From Candidatus Levyibacteriota bacterium (lineage in GTDB: Bacteria; Patescibacteria; Microgenomatia; Levybacterales; UBA12049), in the NCBI GenBank assembly GCA_016182425.1, contig JACPGP010000030.1:19293-83292 (forward strand): a stretch of 64,000 bases of DNA, in the 5' to 3' direction. The position numbers and the translations under genes were made by a program. Position 1 is the stretch's first letter, and the number at the start of each line of letters is the position of its first letter. The notes beneath the pieces were generated by a model. The model searched no databases. It was not told where the DNA came from and saw only the letters and a list, made by a program, of their open reading frames with translations. Shown piece after piece: positions 16,402 through 23,824 of this stretch.

Positions 16402-17589
16402 ATGGCAGACGTTAAAAAGTTTGAGCGAACAAAACCCCACGTTAATATTGGCACCATTGGTCATGTAGATCATGGAAAGACTACTCTTACTGCCGCTATC
16501 TGTACTGTCTTGGCAAAGTCAGGAAAAGCCCAAGCAAAAAAATACGAGGACATAGATAATGCTCCAGAGGAAAAAGCACGAGGCGTCACCATTAACATTT
16601 CTCACCTTGAGTACGAAACAGACAAGAGACACTATGCGCACATTGACGCTCCGGGACATGCCGATTATATTAAAAATATGATTACAGGAGCCGCCCAAAT
16701 GGATGGCGCGATTTTAGTGGTATCGGCGCCTGATGGCCCCATGCCGCAAACGCGAGAGCACATTCTTTTAGCTCGTCAGGTTGGTGTTCCGGCAATTGTG
16801 GTGTTTCTTAATAAAGTTGATATGGTGGAAGACGCAGAACTTTTGGATTTGGTCGAAATGGAAGTCAGAGAACTTTTAACAAAATATCAATACCCGGGTA
16901 ATGAAATACCAATCATTCGCGGTTCGGCGCTCAAAGCGCTCAATGGCGACGCGGAAGCAGAAAAACAGATTCTGCAACTTATGGAAACAGTCGACAGCTA
17001 TATTCCCACCCCTCAAAGAGATATTGATAAGCCGTTTCTGATGCCCATAGAAGATGTCTTTTCTATTAAAGGACGGGGAACAGTAGTAACAGGAAGAGCA
17101 GAGAGAGGAAAGGTAAAAGTTAACGATACGATTGAAATTATTGGTATCAGAGACACCAAACCAACCGTAGTTACAGGCGTGGAGATGTTTAGAAAACAGC
17201 TTGACGAGGCGCAAGCAGGTGATAATGTGGGATTGCTTCTGCGAGGTATCGAAAAGGCAGATGTGGAAAGAGGACAGGTTATTGCCAAGCCGGGTAGCAT
17301 TACTCCTCACAAAGAGTTTGAGGCAGAAGTTTATATCTTAACCAAAGAAGAAGGCGGCCGCCACACACCATTTTTTACCGGATACAGGCCGCAATTTTAT
17401 ATTCGAACGACCGACGTTACAGCAGAGGTAGCTTTGCCAAAAGGCGTGGAAATGGTAATGCCGGGAGACAGTACAAAAATGACAGTAAAACTGATTGTTC
17501 CTATTGCCCTGGAAGAGGGACTTAGATTTGCGGTTAGAGAGGGCGGAAAGACAGTTGGAGCAGGAGTTATTAGCAAAATCATTGCTTAA
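16402..17589 (+). CDS. tuf: Elongation factor Tu
   Basis: GTPase that delivers aminoacyl-tRNA to the ribosome, 395 residues, full length. G1 is GHVDHGKTTLTAAI, switch II includes DAPGHADYIKNMITGAAQMD and G4 is LNKVDM. Domain II has GRGTVVTGRAERGKVKVND and domain III has RHTPFFTGYRPQFYIRTTDV. It has its own promoter and a leader hairpin. rpsJ follows after 17 bases and probably shares the transcript. Only this copy is visible in the window. Confidence 0.98.
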   Translation: MADVKKFERTKPHVNIGTIGHVDHGKTTLTAAICTVLAKSGKAQAKKYEDIDNAPEEKARGVTINISHLEYETDKRHYAHIDAPGHADYIKNMITGAAQMDGAILVVSAPDGPMPQTREHILLARQVGVPAIVVFLNKVDMVEDAELLDLVEMEVRELLTKYQYPGNEIPIIRGSALKALNGDAEAEKQILQLMETVDSYIPTPQRDIDKPFLMPIEDVFSIKGRGTVVTGRAERGKVKVNDTIEIIGIRDTKPTVVTGVEMFRKQLDEAQAGDNVGLLLRGIEKADVERGQVIAKPGSITPHKEFEAEVYILTKEEGGRHTPFFTGYRPQFYIRTTDVTAEVALPKGVEMVMPGDSTKMTVKLIVPIALEEGLRFAVREGGKTVGAGVISKIIA

Positions 17590-17606
17590 GGTACATTAAA
17601 ACCATA

Positions 17607-17915
17607 ATGCCAAGAGGAAGAATTAGAGTACGTTTAAAAAGCTACGATGCTAGGGTTATCGACAACTGCTGTCAGCAGATTTTAGATACTGCTATCCGAA
17701 CTGGCGCAAAGGTTGTTGGTCCAATTCCTCTACCAACAGAAAGAAGTGTCTACGCCATTAACAAATCTCCATTTATTGATAAAGATGCAAGGGATCACTT
17801 TGAAATTCGAGTGCACAAACGACTGATAGATATTATTTCCCCAACCGATCGAACCATAGACCAATTAACCCACCTCGAACTACCCGCAGGTGTGGATGTG
17901 ACAATTAAAATGTAA
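17607..17915 (+). CDS. rpsJ: 30S ribosomal protein S10
   Basis: S10, 102 residues, normal length; part of the 30S head and also the NusB-partnered transcription factor NusE. Typical features are MPRGRIRVRLKSYDARVIDN, GPIPLPTERSVYAINKSPF and the end LTHLELPAGVDVTIKM. It follows tuf and is separated from rplC by two minus-strand gene units, so the classical S10-L3 junction is broken here. It is convergent with the retropepsin-like gene, ten bases away. Confidence 0.97.
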   Translation: MPRGRIRVRLKSYDARVIDNCCQQILDTAIRTGAKVVGPIPLPTERSVYAINKSPFIDKDARDHFEIRVHKRLIDIISPTDRTIDQLTHLELPAGVDVTIKM

Positions 17916-17925
17916 AAATCGAAAT

Positions 17926-18351
17926 TCAATACTCAAGCGTAACTATGTGGTCTTTTTCTCGAAACGTTATTCGCTCAAAATATTTAAAAAATCCTTCTCT
18001 ACCAAGTAATGGAAATTGCTGTTCGTAACTAAAATCAGCTTCGGTTTCGAAATGGTAAACTCCGATATAAAGTTTCACTTTGTGCCGATATGCTTTTATG
18101 TCTTTTTTGCCTATGCCGTAATGTGTTACTTCTTTTCCTGATTTTATTTTTAATCTAACCATTTCTCCCCATTCCGCAGGAAATAAATTCTTGTCTGCAC
18201 CTGAATCAAGTAAGCAATTCACAGGAAATTTACTAAATATATGCTTATTACATAATCGTGTGGGAATAAGTGGTCGATAGATGTAATTTACTTTTCCAGT
18301 TTCTTGGTTTATGAAAACCTCGGGAGTATAGCTAAATTTAATTACAGGCAT
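17926..18351 (-). CDS. Retropepsin-like aspartyl protease-family protein
   Basis: A 141-residue protein with a retroviral-type aspartyl protease signature: FPVNCLLDSGADKNLFPAEW, candidate catalytic Asp49 in DSGA. It ends with FPLLGREGFFKYF, the ILG-type second hydrophobic motif. One catalytic Asp per chain implies a homodimer. There is no membrane segment or signal peptide. It overlaps by ten bases the upstream DUF5678-like gene, so the two form an operon with coupled translation. The function in bacteria of such lone retropepsins is largely unknown. The small partner may be substrate, inhibitor or DNA-binding regulator; the sequence alone does not tell. Confidence 0.7.
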   Translation of the reverse strand: MPVIKFSYTPEVFINQETGKVNYIYRPLIPTRLCNKHIFSKFPVNCLLDSGADKNLFPAEWGEMVRLKIKSGKEVTHYGIGKKDIKAYRHKVKLYIGVYHFETEADFSYEQQFPLLGREGFFKYFERITFREKDHIVTLEY

Positions 18352-18542
18352 AAAAGGGGCGAGAGGTACTTGTTTGCAGGTGGAACGAAAGAAATTATTG
18401 CATCCTTAACACGCAATTTAGTTAATTTGTTTTCGATCTCTTTTATTGACTTGCCCGATGTAAGAATAGCTTTTTTATTACTAGATATTGCTATCCATTT
18501 ATTTTGATTTTTCAAGAGATTTTTTGAATCAATTTTATTCAT
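18342..18542 (-). CDS. Small DUF5678-like protein paired with the retropepsin-like gene
   Basis: A 66-residue protein with KWIAISSNKKAILTSGKSIK and, near the end, DAIISFVPPANKYLSPLL. This pattern (Trp-Ile/Val-Ala, a central Gly-Lys, a VPP motif) resembles DUF5678, a family of small proteins of unknown function often near proteases or toxin-like genes. The start lies six bases after TGCTATAAT, an ideal leaderless layout. It overlaps the next gene by ten bases. The family name is from memory of the pattern and could be wrong; the coding call is supported by promoter and overlap. Confidence 0.65.
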   Translation of the reverse strand: MNKIDSKNLLKNQNKWIAISSNKKAILTSGKSIKEIENKLTKLRVKDAIISFVPPANKYLSPLLCL

Positions 18543-18548
18543 ATGTAT

Positions 18549-18557
18549 ATTATAGCA
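18549..18557 (-). promoter_or_regulatory. Extended -10 promoter, leaderless geometry (DUF5678-like gene)
   Basis: TGCTATAAT on the minus strand with exactly six bases before the ATG at 18540-18542. The predicted +1 is the start codon itself. Confidence 0.6.
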
Positions 18558-18591
18558 TACTATTTTTCCAGACTCCGCATGAAAAGCTATT

Positions 18592-18762
18592 TTATTGTGG
18601 TTTGAATAGAAAGGGACTAATTAAAAAAAGTACAAGAAGAAAAAACGCTACTATTATGGTTGCCCAGTCGTGAGCTTTGGAAAAATAAAAACCAATAACT
18701 AGGGTAATAAATCCTGAAAAAAGGAAATAGAATTTATTTTGGATAATTGATTTAATAAACAC
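18592..18762 (-). CDS. Small two-helix membrane protein, unknown function
   Basis: A 56-residue reading frame on the minus strand starting at GTG (18760-18762) and ending at TAA (18592-18594). The translation has two hydrophobic segments, FYFLFSGFITLVIGFYFS and ATIIVAFFLLVLFLISPFLF, joined by KAHDWA, with a short basic N-terminus (VFIKSIIQNK). This is a plausible two-helix hairpin inner-membrane protein. An extended -10 box TGCTATACT lies nine bases before the GTG. I do not recognise a family. Support is the membrane-like composition plus the promoter; an alternative is chance coding in an AT-rich gap. Confidence 0.45.
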   Translation of the reverse strand: MFIKSIIQNKFYFLFSGFITLVIGFYFSKAHDWATIIVAFFLLVLFLISPFLFKPQ

Positions 18763-18771
18763 TGTAATTGC

Positions 18772-18780
18772 AGTATAGCA
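18772..18780 (-). promoter_or_regulatory. Extended -10 box before the small membrane protein
   Basis: TGCTATACT on the minus strand, nine bases before the GTG start at 18762. Confidence 0.4.
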
Positions 18781-18839
18781 TATTGATCAATTTCTTGGGA
18801 ATAGAAGTTATCCTTAACAGTTTTTACCCAACCCCCGTA

Positions 18840-18868
18840 TTGCATTTCAGGCCATCTTTCTATATAAT
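18840..18868 (+). promoter_or_regulatory. Promoter of the S10-spc ribosomal cluster (rplC onward)
   Basis: TTGCAT at 18840-18845, a 17-base spacer and TATAAT at 18863-18868. It lies 115 bases before the rplC start, giving a leader of roughly 108 bases that contains a hairpin. Confidence 0.65.
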
Positions 18869-18948
18869 AAGAAAACTAAATCATGACATACCGATTGGAG
18901 GTTGATTTGGCTACATAGCGTATTCGTTTTAGGGTGTTTCCTAGAAGG

Positions 18949-18973
18949 AGCGACTGTATGTAGTCGCTTTTTT
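18949..18973 (+). terminator. Attenuator-like hairpin in the rplC leader
   Basis: AGCGACT (18949-18955) pairs perfectly with AGTCGCT (18962-18968) around a six-base loop, followed by five more T residues. It lies nine bases before the rplC start. A Shine-Dalgarno-like AAGGAG (18945-18950) is partly inside the stem and too far from the start codon to be used. Confidence 0.5.
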
Positions 18974-18982
18974 GGTTTTTAT

Positions 18983-19627
18983 ATGCAAGCATTTATTGGA
19001 CAAAAACAAGATCAATCACAGGCATTTTTGGAAGATGGGGCGAGGATTCCAATTACTCGAATTTCGGCTCCCACACTTCCTGTGGTGGCAATTAAAACCA
19101 AGGAAAAAGATGGCTACTTTGCAATGCAACTTGGTCTTGGTATTAGAAAGCGAGAGGCAAAAGGAGAAAAAGCCCCTCGCTTTTTTCGTGAAGTTCGTGT
19201 TGCTGAGACAGAGGTAAAGCAACCAGGAGAAATGATAAACGCAACAGATGTCTTTAAAATAGGAGATATTGTTGATGTTTCTGGTGTTTCTAAAGGGAAA
19301 GGATTTGCGGGGGTGGTAAAGCGCCACCATTTTAAAGGGGGGCCAAGGACCCATGGACAATCAGATAGAGAACGAGCTCCTGGTAGTATTGGACAAACGA
19401 CCACCCCTGGACGTGTATACAAGGGAAAAAGAATGGCAGGAAGAATGGGAGGAAAAAGCGCCACGGTCAGAAACTTAGAGGTGGTCGAAGTAACAGAGAA
19501 CTCAGTTTTGGTAAAAGGACTTATTCCAGGAAATAAAGATAGTGTTGTCGTTATTAAAAAAGTTGGAGAAAAGAAGAAATTCGTACCGCTGTACAAAGAG
19601 GAGGTAAAAGAAGATGCCAGTAAGTAA
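18983..19627 (+). CDS. rplC: 50S ribosomal protein L3
   Basis: L3, 214 residues, a primary binder of 23S rRNA near the peptidyl-transferase centre. Key segments: GDIVDVSGVSKGKGFAGVVK, RHHFKGGPRTHGQSDRERAP and RMAGRMGGKSATVRNLEVV. The start MQAFIGQKQDQ at 18983 matches L3 N-termini; an in-frame upstream ATG at 18902 would encode leader sequence including the hairpin. It is the first gene of a 25 kb colinear ribosomal cluster, and its end overlaps rplD by 14 bases. Confidence 0.96.
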   Translation: MQAFIGQKQDQSQAFLEDGARIPITRISAPTLPVVAIKTKEKDGYFAMQLGLGIRKREAKGEKAPRFFREVRVAETEVKQPGEMINATDVFKIGDIVDVSGVSKGKGFAGVVKRHHFKGGPRTHGQSDRERAPGSIGQTTTPGRVYKGKRMAGRMGGKSATVRNLEVVEVTENSVLVKGLIPGNKDSVVVIKKVGEKKKFVPLYKEEVKEDASK

Positions 19628-20294
19628 AGTCAAAAAATCCACCTTTGCAATAGATGTTTTTGACACAAAAGGGAAAGTGAAAGAGCAGATGAGCTTACCT
19701 AAAGAAATATTTGGTGTGGAGGTTAATAAAAAGCTTTTGGCCCAAGCAGTAAGAGTGTACCTGGCAAATCAGAGGAGTGGCGCCGCGTCAACAAAAACAA
19801 GAGGCGAAGTGACAGGGTCTACTCGAAAAATTTATCGGCAAAAAGGAACCGGACGAGCACGGCACGGTGGAATTAGAGCGCCAATTTTTGTCCATGGAGG
19901 CATTGCGCATGGTCCAAAACCCAAAGACCACTCGCTTAAATTTCCCCAAAAAATGAAAAAGCTCGCTCTCTTTTCGGCTTTATCTTTCGCGTACCAAAAG
20001 GGAGGATTAAAAATTGTTTCGGGCCTAGAGAAACTTCCTCCCAAAACAAAATCTATGGTAGAGGTGCTTACAAGATTGTCGCTTTTTGCTCCCAAAAAAG
20101 GATTACAAAACAACATTTTACTGGTAGATACGAAAGAAAACAAAAATGTTTCGCGGGCTGCGCGAAACATTTACGGTATGACAATTACCAAAGCCACGCA
20201 GTTAAATACATACGAAGTGTTGCGCCACCGCACGCTTCTTTTTGCCAAGGACACAATAAATATATTAGCAGGACAATATCTTAAAAAGGAGTAA
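19614..20294 (+). CDS. rplD: 50S ribosomal protein L4
   Basis: L4, 226 residues, lining the peptide exit tunnel. The tunnel-loop motif KTRGEVTGSTRKIYRQKGTG followed by RARHGGIRAPIFVHGG is intact. The start overlaps the end of rplC by 14 bases. In some bacteria L4 autoregulates the S10 operon via the leader; a leader hairpin exists here but its link to L4 is unproven. Confidence 0.96.
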   Translation: MPVSKVKKSTFAIDVFDTKGKVKEQMSLPKEIFGVEVNKKLLAQAVRVYLANQRSGAASTKTRGEVTGSTRKIYRQKGTGRARHGGIRAPIFVHGGIAHGPKPKDHSLKFPQKMKKLALFSALSFAYQKGGLKIVSGLEKLPPKTKSMVEVLTRLSLFAPKKGLQNNILLVDTKENKNVSRAARNIYGMTITKATQLNTYEVLRHRTLLFAKDTINILAGQYLKKE

Positions 20295-20300
20295 TAGGGT

Positions 20301-20606
20301 ATGGTAAAAGGAGAGAATAGTATTATAAGACCAATTATTACCGAGAGATCTATGCAAGACGCCAACACAGGAAAATTTACCTTTGCAGTAAACAGAGACT
20401 CTGACAAAAAACAAATAGGACAGGCAGTTGAGAAACAATTTGATGTCCACGTGGTTTCTGTTGCCACAAGTATTGTCAAGGGCAGGAGTAAACGAGCAGG
20501 AAAGCAGCGAGGCATAGTGAAGGAATCTCCTTGGAAAAAGGCAGTAGTAAAGGTAGCAAAGGGAGAGAAAATTGCTGTATTTGATATAGGAGGAGATAAA
20601 AAGTGA
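20301..20606 (+). CDS. rplW: 50S ribosomal protein L23
   Basis: L23, 101 residues, located at the tunnel exit where it docks trigger factor and SRP. Features: IIRPIITERSMQDANTGKFT, a central VEKQFDVHVVSVATSIVKGR and KAVVKVAKGEKIAVFDIGG. The stop overlaps the GTG start of rplB. Confidence 0.95.
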   Translation: MVKGENSIIRPIITERSMQDANTGKFTFAVNRDSDKKQIGQAVEKQFDVHVVSVATSIVKGRSKRAGKQRGIVKESPWKKAVVKVAKGEKIAVFDIGGDKK

Positions 20607-21340
20607 AATTGAAAGTTATTAAAAAGAAACATTCAGGCAGAAACGCCAGCGGCAAGGTTACTGTCAGACACCAGGGTGGATTCCACAAACGATATCTTCG
20701 CGCGATCGATTTTAAGCGAAACAAGCAGGGCATTTTGGGTAAGGTTATTTCCTTGGAATACGATCCAAATAGAACCTGCGATATCGCCCTTTTGCAGTAC
20801 GCAGATGGCGAGAAACGCTACATTCTAAAACCAGAGGGACTCAAACTGGGAGATACGGTTATGGCCTCTTCTGACGCCGAAGTTAAGGTGGGAAACGCGC
20901 TGCCCATGGACGTTTTGCCTATTGGGACTATTATTCATAATGTCGAGTTAATACCAGGCAGAGGTGGTCAGATGGCCAGATCAGCGGGGACAGGAGCTAT
21001 TATTCAAGCAAAAGAAGGAGGATTTGTACATCTTAAACTACCCTCCGGCGAAATCCGAAAAGTAAACGCCCGCGCCCTGGCTACAATAGGACAGCTTGGT
21101 AATATAGAGTGGAAAAATGAGGTGTTGGGAAAAGCGGGGAGAGCAAGAAACATGGGCAGACGTCCCACGGTTAGGGGTGTAGCGCAAAACCCGAGGTCTC
21201 ACGCTCATGGCGGGGGAGAAGGAAGATCGGGTATTGGAATGACCACGCCCAAAACCTACGTCGGAAGACGTGCGGTTGGAAAAACAAGAAAGAAACATAA
21301 ATATTCCAATAAATATATTTTGCAAAGGAGGAAGAAATAA
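20603..21340 (+). CDS. rplB: 50S ribosomal protein L2, shortened at the N-terminus
   Basis: L2, 245 residues against about 273 usually, required for subunit association and peptidyl transfer. The core is standard: GGFHKRYLRAIDFKRNKQGI, GRGGQMARSAGTGAIIQAKE and the C-terminal NPRSHAHGGGEGRSGIGM, with the conserved histidine. Compared with typical L2, about 30 N-terminal residues are missing. The GTG start at 20603 overlaps the rplW stop (GTGA), and rplW occupies the upstream sequence, so a longer start is not available in frame without extensive overlap. Confidence 0.95.
   Translation: MKLKVIKKKHSGRNASGKVTVRHQGGFHKRYLRAIDFKRNKQGILGKVISLEYDPNRTCDIALLQYADGEKRYILKPEGLKLGDTVMASSDAEVKVGNALPMDVLPIGTIIHNVELIPGRGGQMARSAGTGAIIQAKEGGFVHLKLPSGEIRKVNARALATIGQLGNIEWKNEVLGKAGRARNMGRRPTVRGVAQNPRSHAHGGGEGRSGIGMTTPKTYVGRRAVGKTRKKHKYSNKYILQRRKK
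21325..21331 (+). promoter_or_regulatory. Strong Shine-Dalgarno site of rpsS
   Basis: AAGGAGG eight bases before the rpsS ATG. It shows that classical Shine-Dalgarno initiation is used inside this operon, in contrast to the leaderless layout of many other genes here. Confidence 0.7.
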
Positions 21341-21624
21341 TGTCAAGAAGTACAAAGAAAGGTCCGTATATTGATCCGAAATTACTCAAAAAAGTTATGC
21401 GGCAAAAACAAAACGGTGATAGAGCAGCAATTAAAACTTGGTCTCGTGCTTGTCAAATTCCGCCGGAATTTGTTGGACACACGTTTTTGGTCCATAATGG
21501 GAAAACATTTATTAATGTTTTTATTACCGAGGCAATGGTTGGTTACAGATTGGGTGAGTTTTCGTCAACTCGGACGTTTCGATCGCACGGAAGAGTAGTA
21601 GCTCGGGAAATCTCAAAGACATAA
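21340..21624 (+). CDS. rpsS: 30S ribosomal protein S19
   Basis: S19, 94 residues, in the 30S head with S13. Standard features: SRSTKKGPYIDPKLLKKVMR, IPPEFVGHTFLVHNGKTFIN and MVGYRLGEFSSTRTFRSHG. The start has a strong Shine-Dalgarno AAGGAGG. It abuts rplB (one-base overlap at TAATG) and rplV follows after three bases. Confidence 0.97.
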   Translation: MSRSTKKGPYIDPKLLKKVMRQKQNGDRAAIKTWSRACQIPPEFVGHTFLVHNGKTFINVFITEAMVGYRLGEFSSTRTFRSHGRVVAREISKT

Positions 21625-21627
21625 CAT

Positions 21628-21975
21628 ATGGAAATAAAAGCAGAAAGTCATAATGTTCGAATAAGTCCAAGAAAAGTGAGGCTTATTGCGGATGCCATTC
21701 GTGAGCATTCGGTACAAGAAGCATTACGCATTCTTTCGGTTTTGTATAAAAGAGCGGGAGGAGCGCTTCAGAAAACATTAAAAAGCGCTATTGCAAATGC
21801 GGTAAATAACAAAAAGCTAAAAGAAGAGAATTTACGGATTAAAAGCATTGAGATAGGAGGAGGAATGGCATTAAAACGCTATCACCCATCAACTCGAGGA
21901 AGAATGCATCCATATAAAAAACGAGCAAGCCATATAAAAGTTATATTAGAGGAGGTACATGGGACAAAAAATTAA
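21628..21975 (+). CDS. rplV: 50S ribosomal protein L22
   Basis: L22, 115 residues, whose beta hairpin lines the exit tunnel. Features: NVRISPRKVRLIADAIREHS, LKSAIANAVNNKKLKEENLR and KRYHPSTRGRMHPYKKRASH. Its end overlaps rpsC by 17 bases. Confidence 0.96.
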   Translation: MEIKAESHNVRISPRKVRLIADAIREHSVQEALRILSVLYKRAGGALQKTLKSAIANAVNNKKLKEENLRIKSIEIGGGMALKRYHPSTRGRMHPYKKRASHIKVILEEVHGTKN

Positions 21976-22606
21976 TCCACAGGTATTACGAATTGGTCCA
22001 ATCTATGACTGGGTAAGTCATTGGTTTGAAAAGAAACGGTACAAGAATATTTTACTTGAGGATTACATTATTAGAAAAAAGTTGATGGCGCGTTTAAGAA
22101 GCGCGGGGGTTGCCAAGATAGAAATAGACCGCTCAATCAACAGCATAAAAATTACGGCATTTGTGTCAAAACCAGGTATGGTAATTGGCAGGGCCGGAAC
22201 AGGACTTGAGGAGCTGAAGAAGTTCTTGTTAAGCATTATGAAATCATTTGCCAAGACAAAGAATTTATCCAAGCTAGATATCAGAATTGAGCCGGTCAAG
22301 GAGCCGAATCTTGACGCGTTTCTAATCGCAAATACGATCGCGGACCAGCTCGTCAGGCGTCTTTCCTACAAACGGGTAATGCTTCAGGCAGCAGAAAAGG
22401 TGATGAGTTCGGGAGCAAAAGGAGTTAGAATTATTTTATCGGGAAGAATCGCAGGAGCAGAAATTAGCAGGCGAGAAAAGATTCAACGGGGAACAGTGCC
22501 GCTTTCAACAATCAGAGAGCATATATATTTTGCCAGCGTCCCCGCGCTTACCAAAAAAGGATACATAGGAGTTAAGGTGTGGATTAATAGACCGGAGGGG
22601 AAATAA
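21959..22606 (+). CDS. rpsC: 30S ribosomal protein S3
   Basis: S3, 215 residues, at the mRNA entry site with helicase function. It begins MGQKINPQVLRIGPIYDW, has the KH-type GMVIGRAGTGLEELKKFLLS and the conserved GVRIILSGRIAGAEISRREK. The start is preceded by GGAGG four bases upstream, inside rplV, supporting the 17-base overlap. The C-terminal tail is short. Confidence 0.96.
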   Translation: MGQKINPQVLRIGPIYDWVSHWFEKKRYKNILLEDYIIRKKLMARLRSAGVAKIEIDRSINSIKITAFVSKPGMVIGRAGTGLEELKKFLLSIMKSFAKTKNLSKLDIRIEPVKEPNLDAFLIANTIADQLVRRLSYKRVMLQAAEKVMSSGAKGVRIILSGRIAGAEISRREKIQRGTVPLSTIREHIYFASVPALTKKGYIGVKVWINRPEGK

Positions 22607-22607
22607 T

Positions 22608-23012
22608 ATGTTAGTTCCAAAGAGAGCAAAGTATCGTAAAGCTCACAGGGGGAGAATGAGAGGCAATGCCCATTCTGGCACAGATATTTCTTTTGGCGAA
22701 TATGGGCTGTTGTCATCCGAAAGAGCCTGGGTAACGAGTCGACAGATAGAAGCAGCCAGGCGCGCCATAACTCATTATACTCAGCGGGGAGGAAGGGTAT
22801 GGATTCGCATTTTCCCAGATAAACCAATCACCAAAAAGCCCGCGGAAACCAGAATGGGGAGCGGAAAGGGTGATGTATATGAGTATGTCGCGGTGGTAAA
22901 ACCAGGCAGAGTCATCTTTGAGATGGGTGGAGTAACAAAAGATATTGCTTTTGCAGCACTGCGGCTGGCTTCGCACAAGTTGCCTGTCAAAGCGAAAATA
23001 ATTGAAAAATAA
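22608..23012 (+). CDS. rplP: 50S ribosomal protein L16
   Basis: L16, 134 residues, near the A-site tRNA elbow. Features: MLVPKRAKYRKAHRGRMRGN, GRVWIRIFPDKPITKKPAET and MGSGKGDVYEYVAVVKPGRV. It follows rpsC after one base. Confidence 0.97.
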   Translation: MLVPKRAKYRKAHRGRMRGNAHSGTDISFGEYGLLSSERAWVTSRQIEAARRAITHYTQRGGRVWIRIFPDKPITKKPAETRMGSGKGDVYEYVAVVKPGRVIFEMGGVTKDIAFAALRLASHKLPVKAKIIEK

Positions 23013-23016
23013 AAAT

Positions 23017-23226
23017 ATGAAAATAAAAGAAAAAAAAGAATTACACCATAAAACAGCAGTAGAATTAAAGGCGCTTATTTCTCAGGCGAAAGACGAACTA
23101 GCCATACTTAAGATGTCTAAAAAGCGAGGAAAAATAAAAAACACGAGTGCACTTTTACACAAAAGAAAAGATATTGCTAGAATGTATAGTATTTTGCGAG
23201 AAAGGCAGCTTGATGAAAACGCTTAA
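23017..23226 (+). CDS. rpmC: 50S ribosomal protein L29
   Basis: L29, 69 residues, a helical protein at the tunnel exit near L23. The pattern MKIKEKKELHHKTAVELKAL and ALLHKRKDIARMYSILRERQ fits, including the conserved KK/RR-I-A-R helix. The ATG at 23017 was chosen over an in-frame TTG at 23002, which lies inside rplP. Its end overlaps rpsQ by 14 bases. Confidence 0.92.
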   Translation: MKIKEKKELHHKTAVELKALISQAKDELAILKMSKKRGKIKNTSALLHKRKDIARMYSILRERQLDENA

Positions 23227-23443
23227 AGGCATTGTGTTATCAAAAAACATGGAGAAAACAGCAGTCGTTGTTGTTGAGCAGATAAAGATTCACTCCTTAT
23301 ACAAGAAGCGGTTTAAAAGACACCAGAAATATAAGGTAGATACGGGGGAGATGTCTGTTTCGGTGGGCGATACCGTGCGCATTACTGAGACAAAGCCAAT
23401 TTCAAAAGAAAAACATTTTAGGATAATGGAGGTTTTAAAATAA
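23213..23443 (+). CDS. rpsQ: 30S ribosomal protein S17
   Basis: S17, 76 residues, OB-fold protein binding the 5' domain of 16S rRNA. It starts MKTLKGIVLSKNMEKTAVVV and has YKKRFKRHQKYKVDTGEM and VGDTVRITETKPISKEKHFR. The start at 23213 was chosen by family alignment; an upstream ATG at 23147 lies within rpmC in another frame and would add an unrelated extension. Confidence 0.95.
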   Translation: MKTLKGIVLSKNMEKTAVVVVEQIKIHSLYKKRFKRHQKYKVDTGEMSVSVGDTVRITETKPISKEKHFRIMEVLK

Positions 23444-23446
23444 TCT

Positions 23447-23821
23447 ATGGTTCAGCATAAAACAGTATTGAAGGTTGCAGATAACTGTGGAGCAAAATCG
23501 CTTATTGTAATACATATCTTCGGCGGATCGAAACGCAAGTTTGGTTACCTGGGAGACGTCCTCAATTGCGTGGTAAGGGAGGCATCTCCCATCGGTCAAG
23601 TGAAAGACGCAGAGATAGTAAAAGTAGTGTTGGTTCGTACTAAAAAGGAGCATCAGCGTCCTGACGGTTCGTACATACGATTTTCTGATAACGCTGGGGT
23701 AGTGATTGATAATCCAAAAGATAAAAATCCCAAAGGAACCAGAATTTTTGGACCGATCGCCCGCGAAGTAAAAAACAAAGGATTCACAAAAATTGCCAGC
23801 ATGGCAACAGAAGTCGTATAG
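23447..23821 (+). CDS. rplN: 50S ribosomal protein L14
   Basis: L14, 124 residues, which forms an intersubunit bridge and binds ribosome silencing factor. Features: VQHKTVLKVADNCGAKSLIV, LVRTKKEHQRPDGSYIRFSD and the end GFTKIASMATEVV. It follows rpsQ after three bases. Confidence 0.97.
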   Translation: MVQHKTVLKVADNCGAKSLIVIHIFGGSKRKFGYLGDVLNCVVREASPIGQVKDAEIVKVVLVRTKKEHQRPDGSYIRFSDNAGVVIDNPKDKNPKGTRIFGPIAREVKNKGFTKIASMATEVV

Positions 23822-23824
23822 CGT

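Noticed and set aside
18488..18673. 61-codon plus-strand frame between the DUF5678-like gene and rplC
   Set aside because: It lies opposite two better-supported minus-strand genes, has mixed composition and no promoter or ribosome site.
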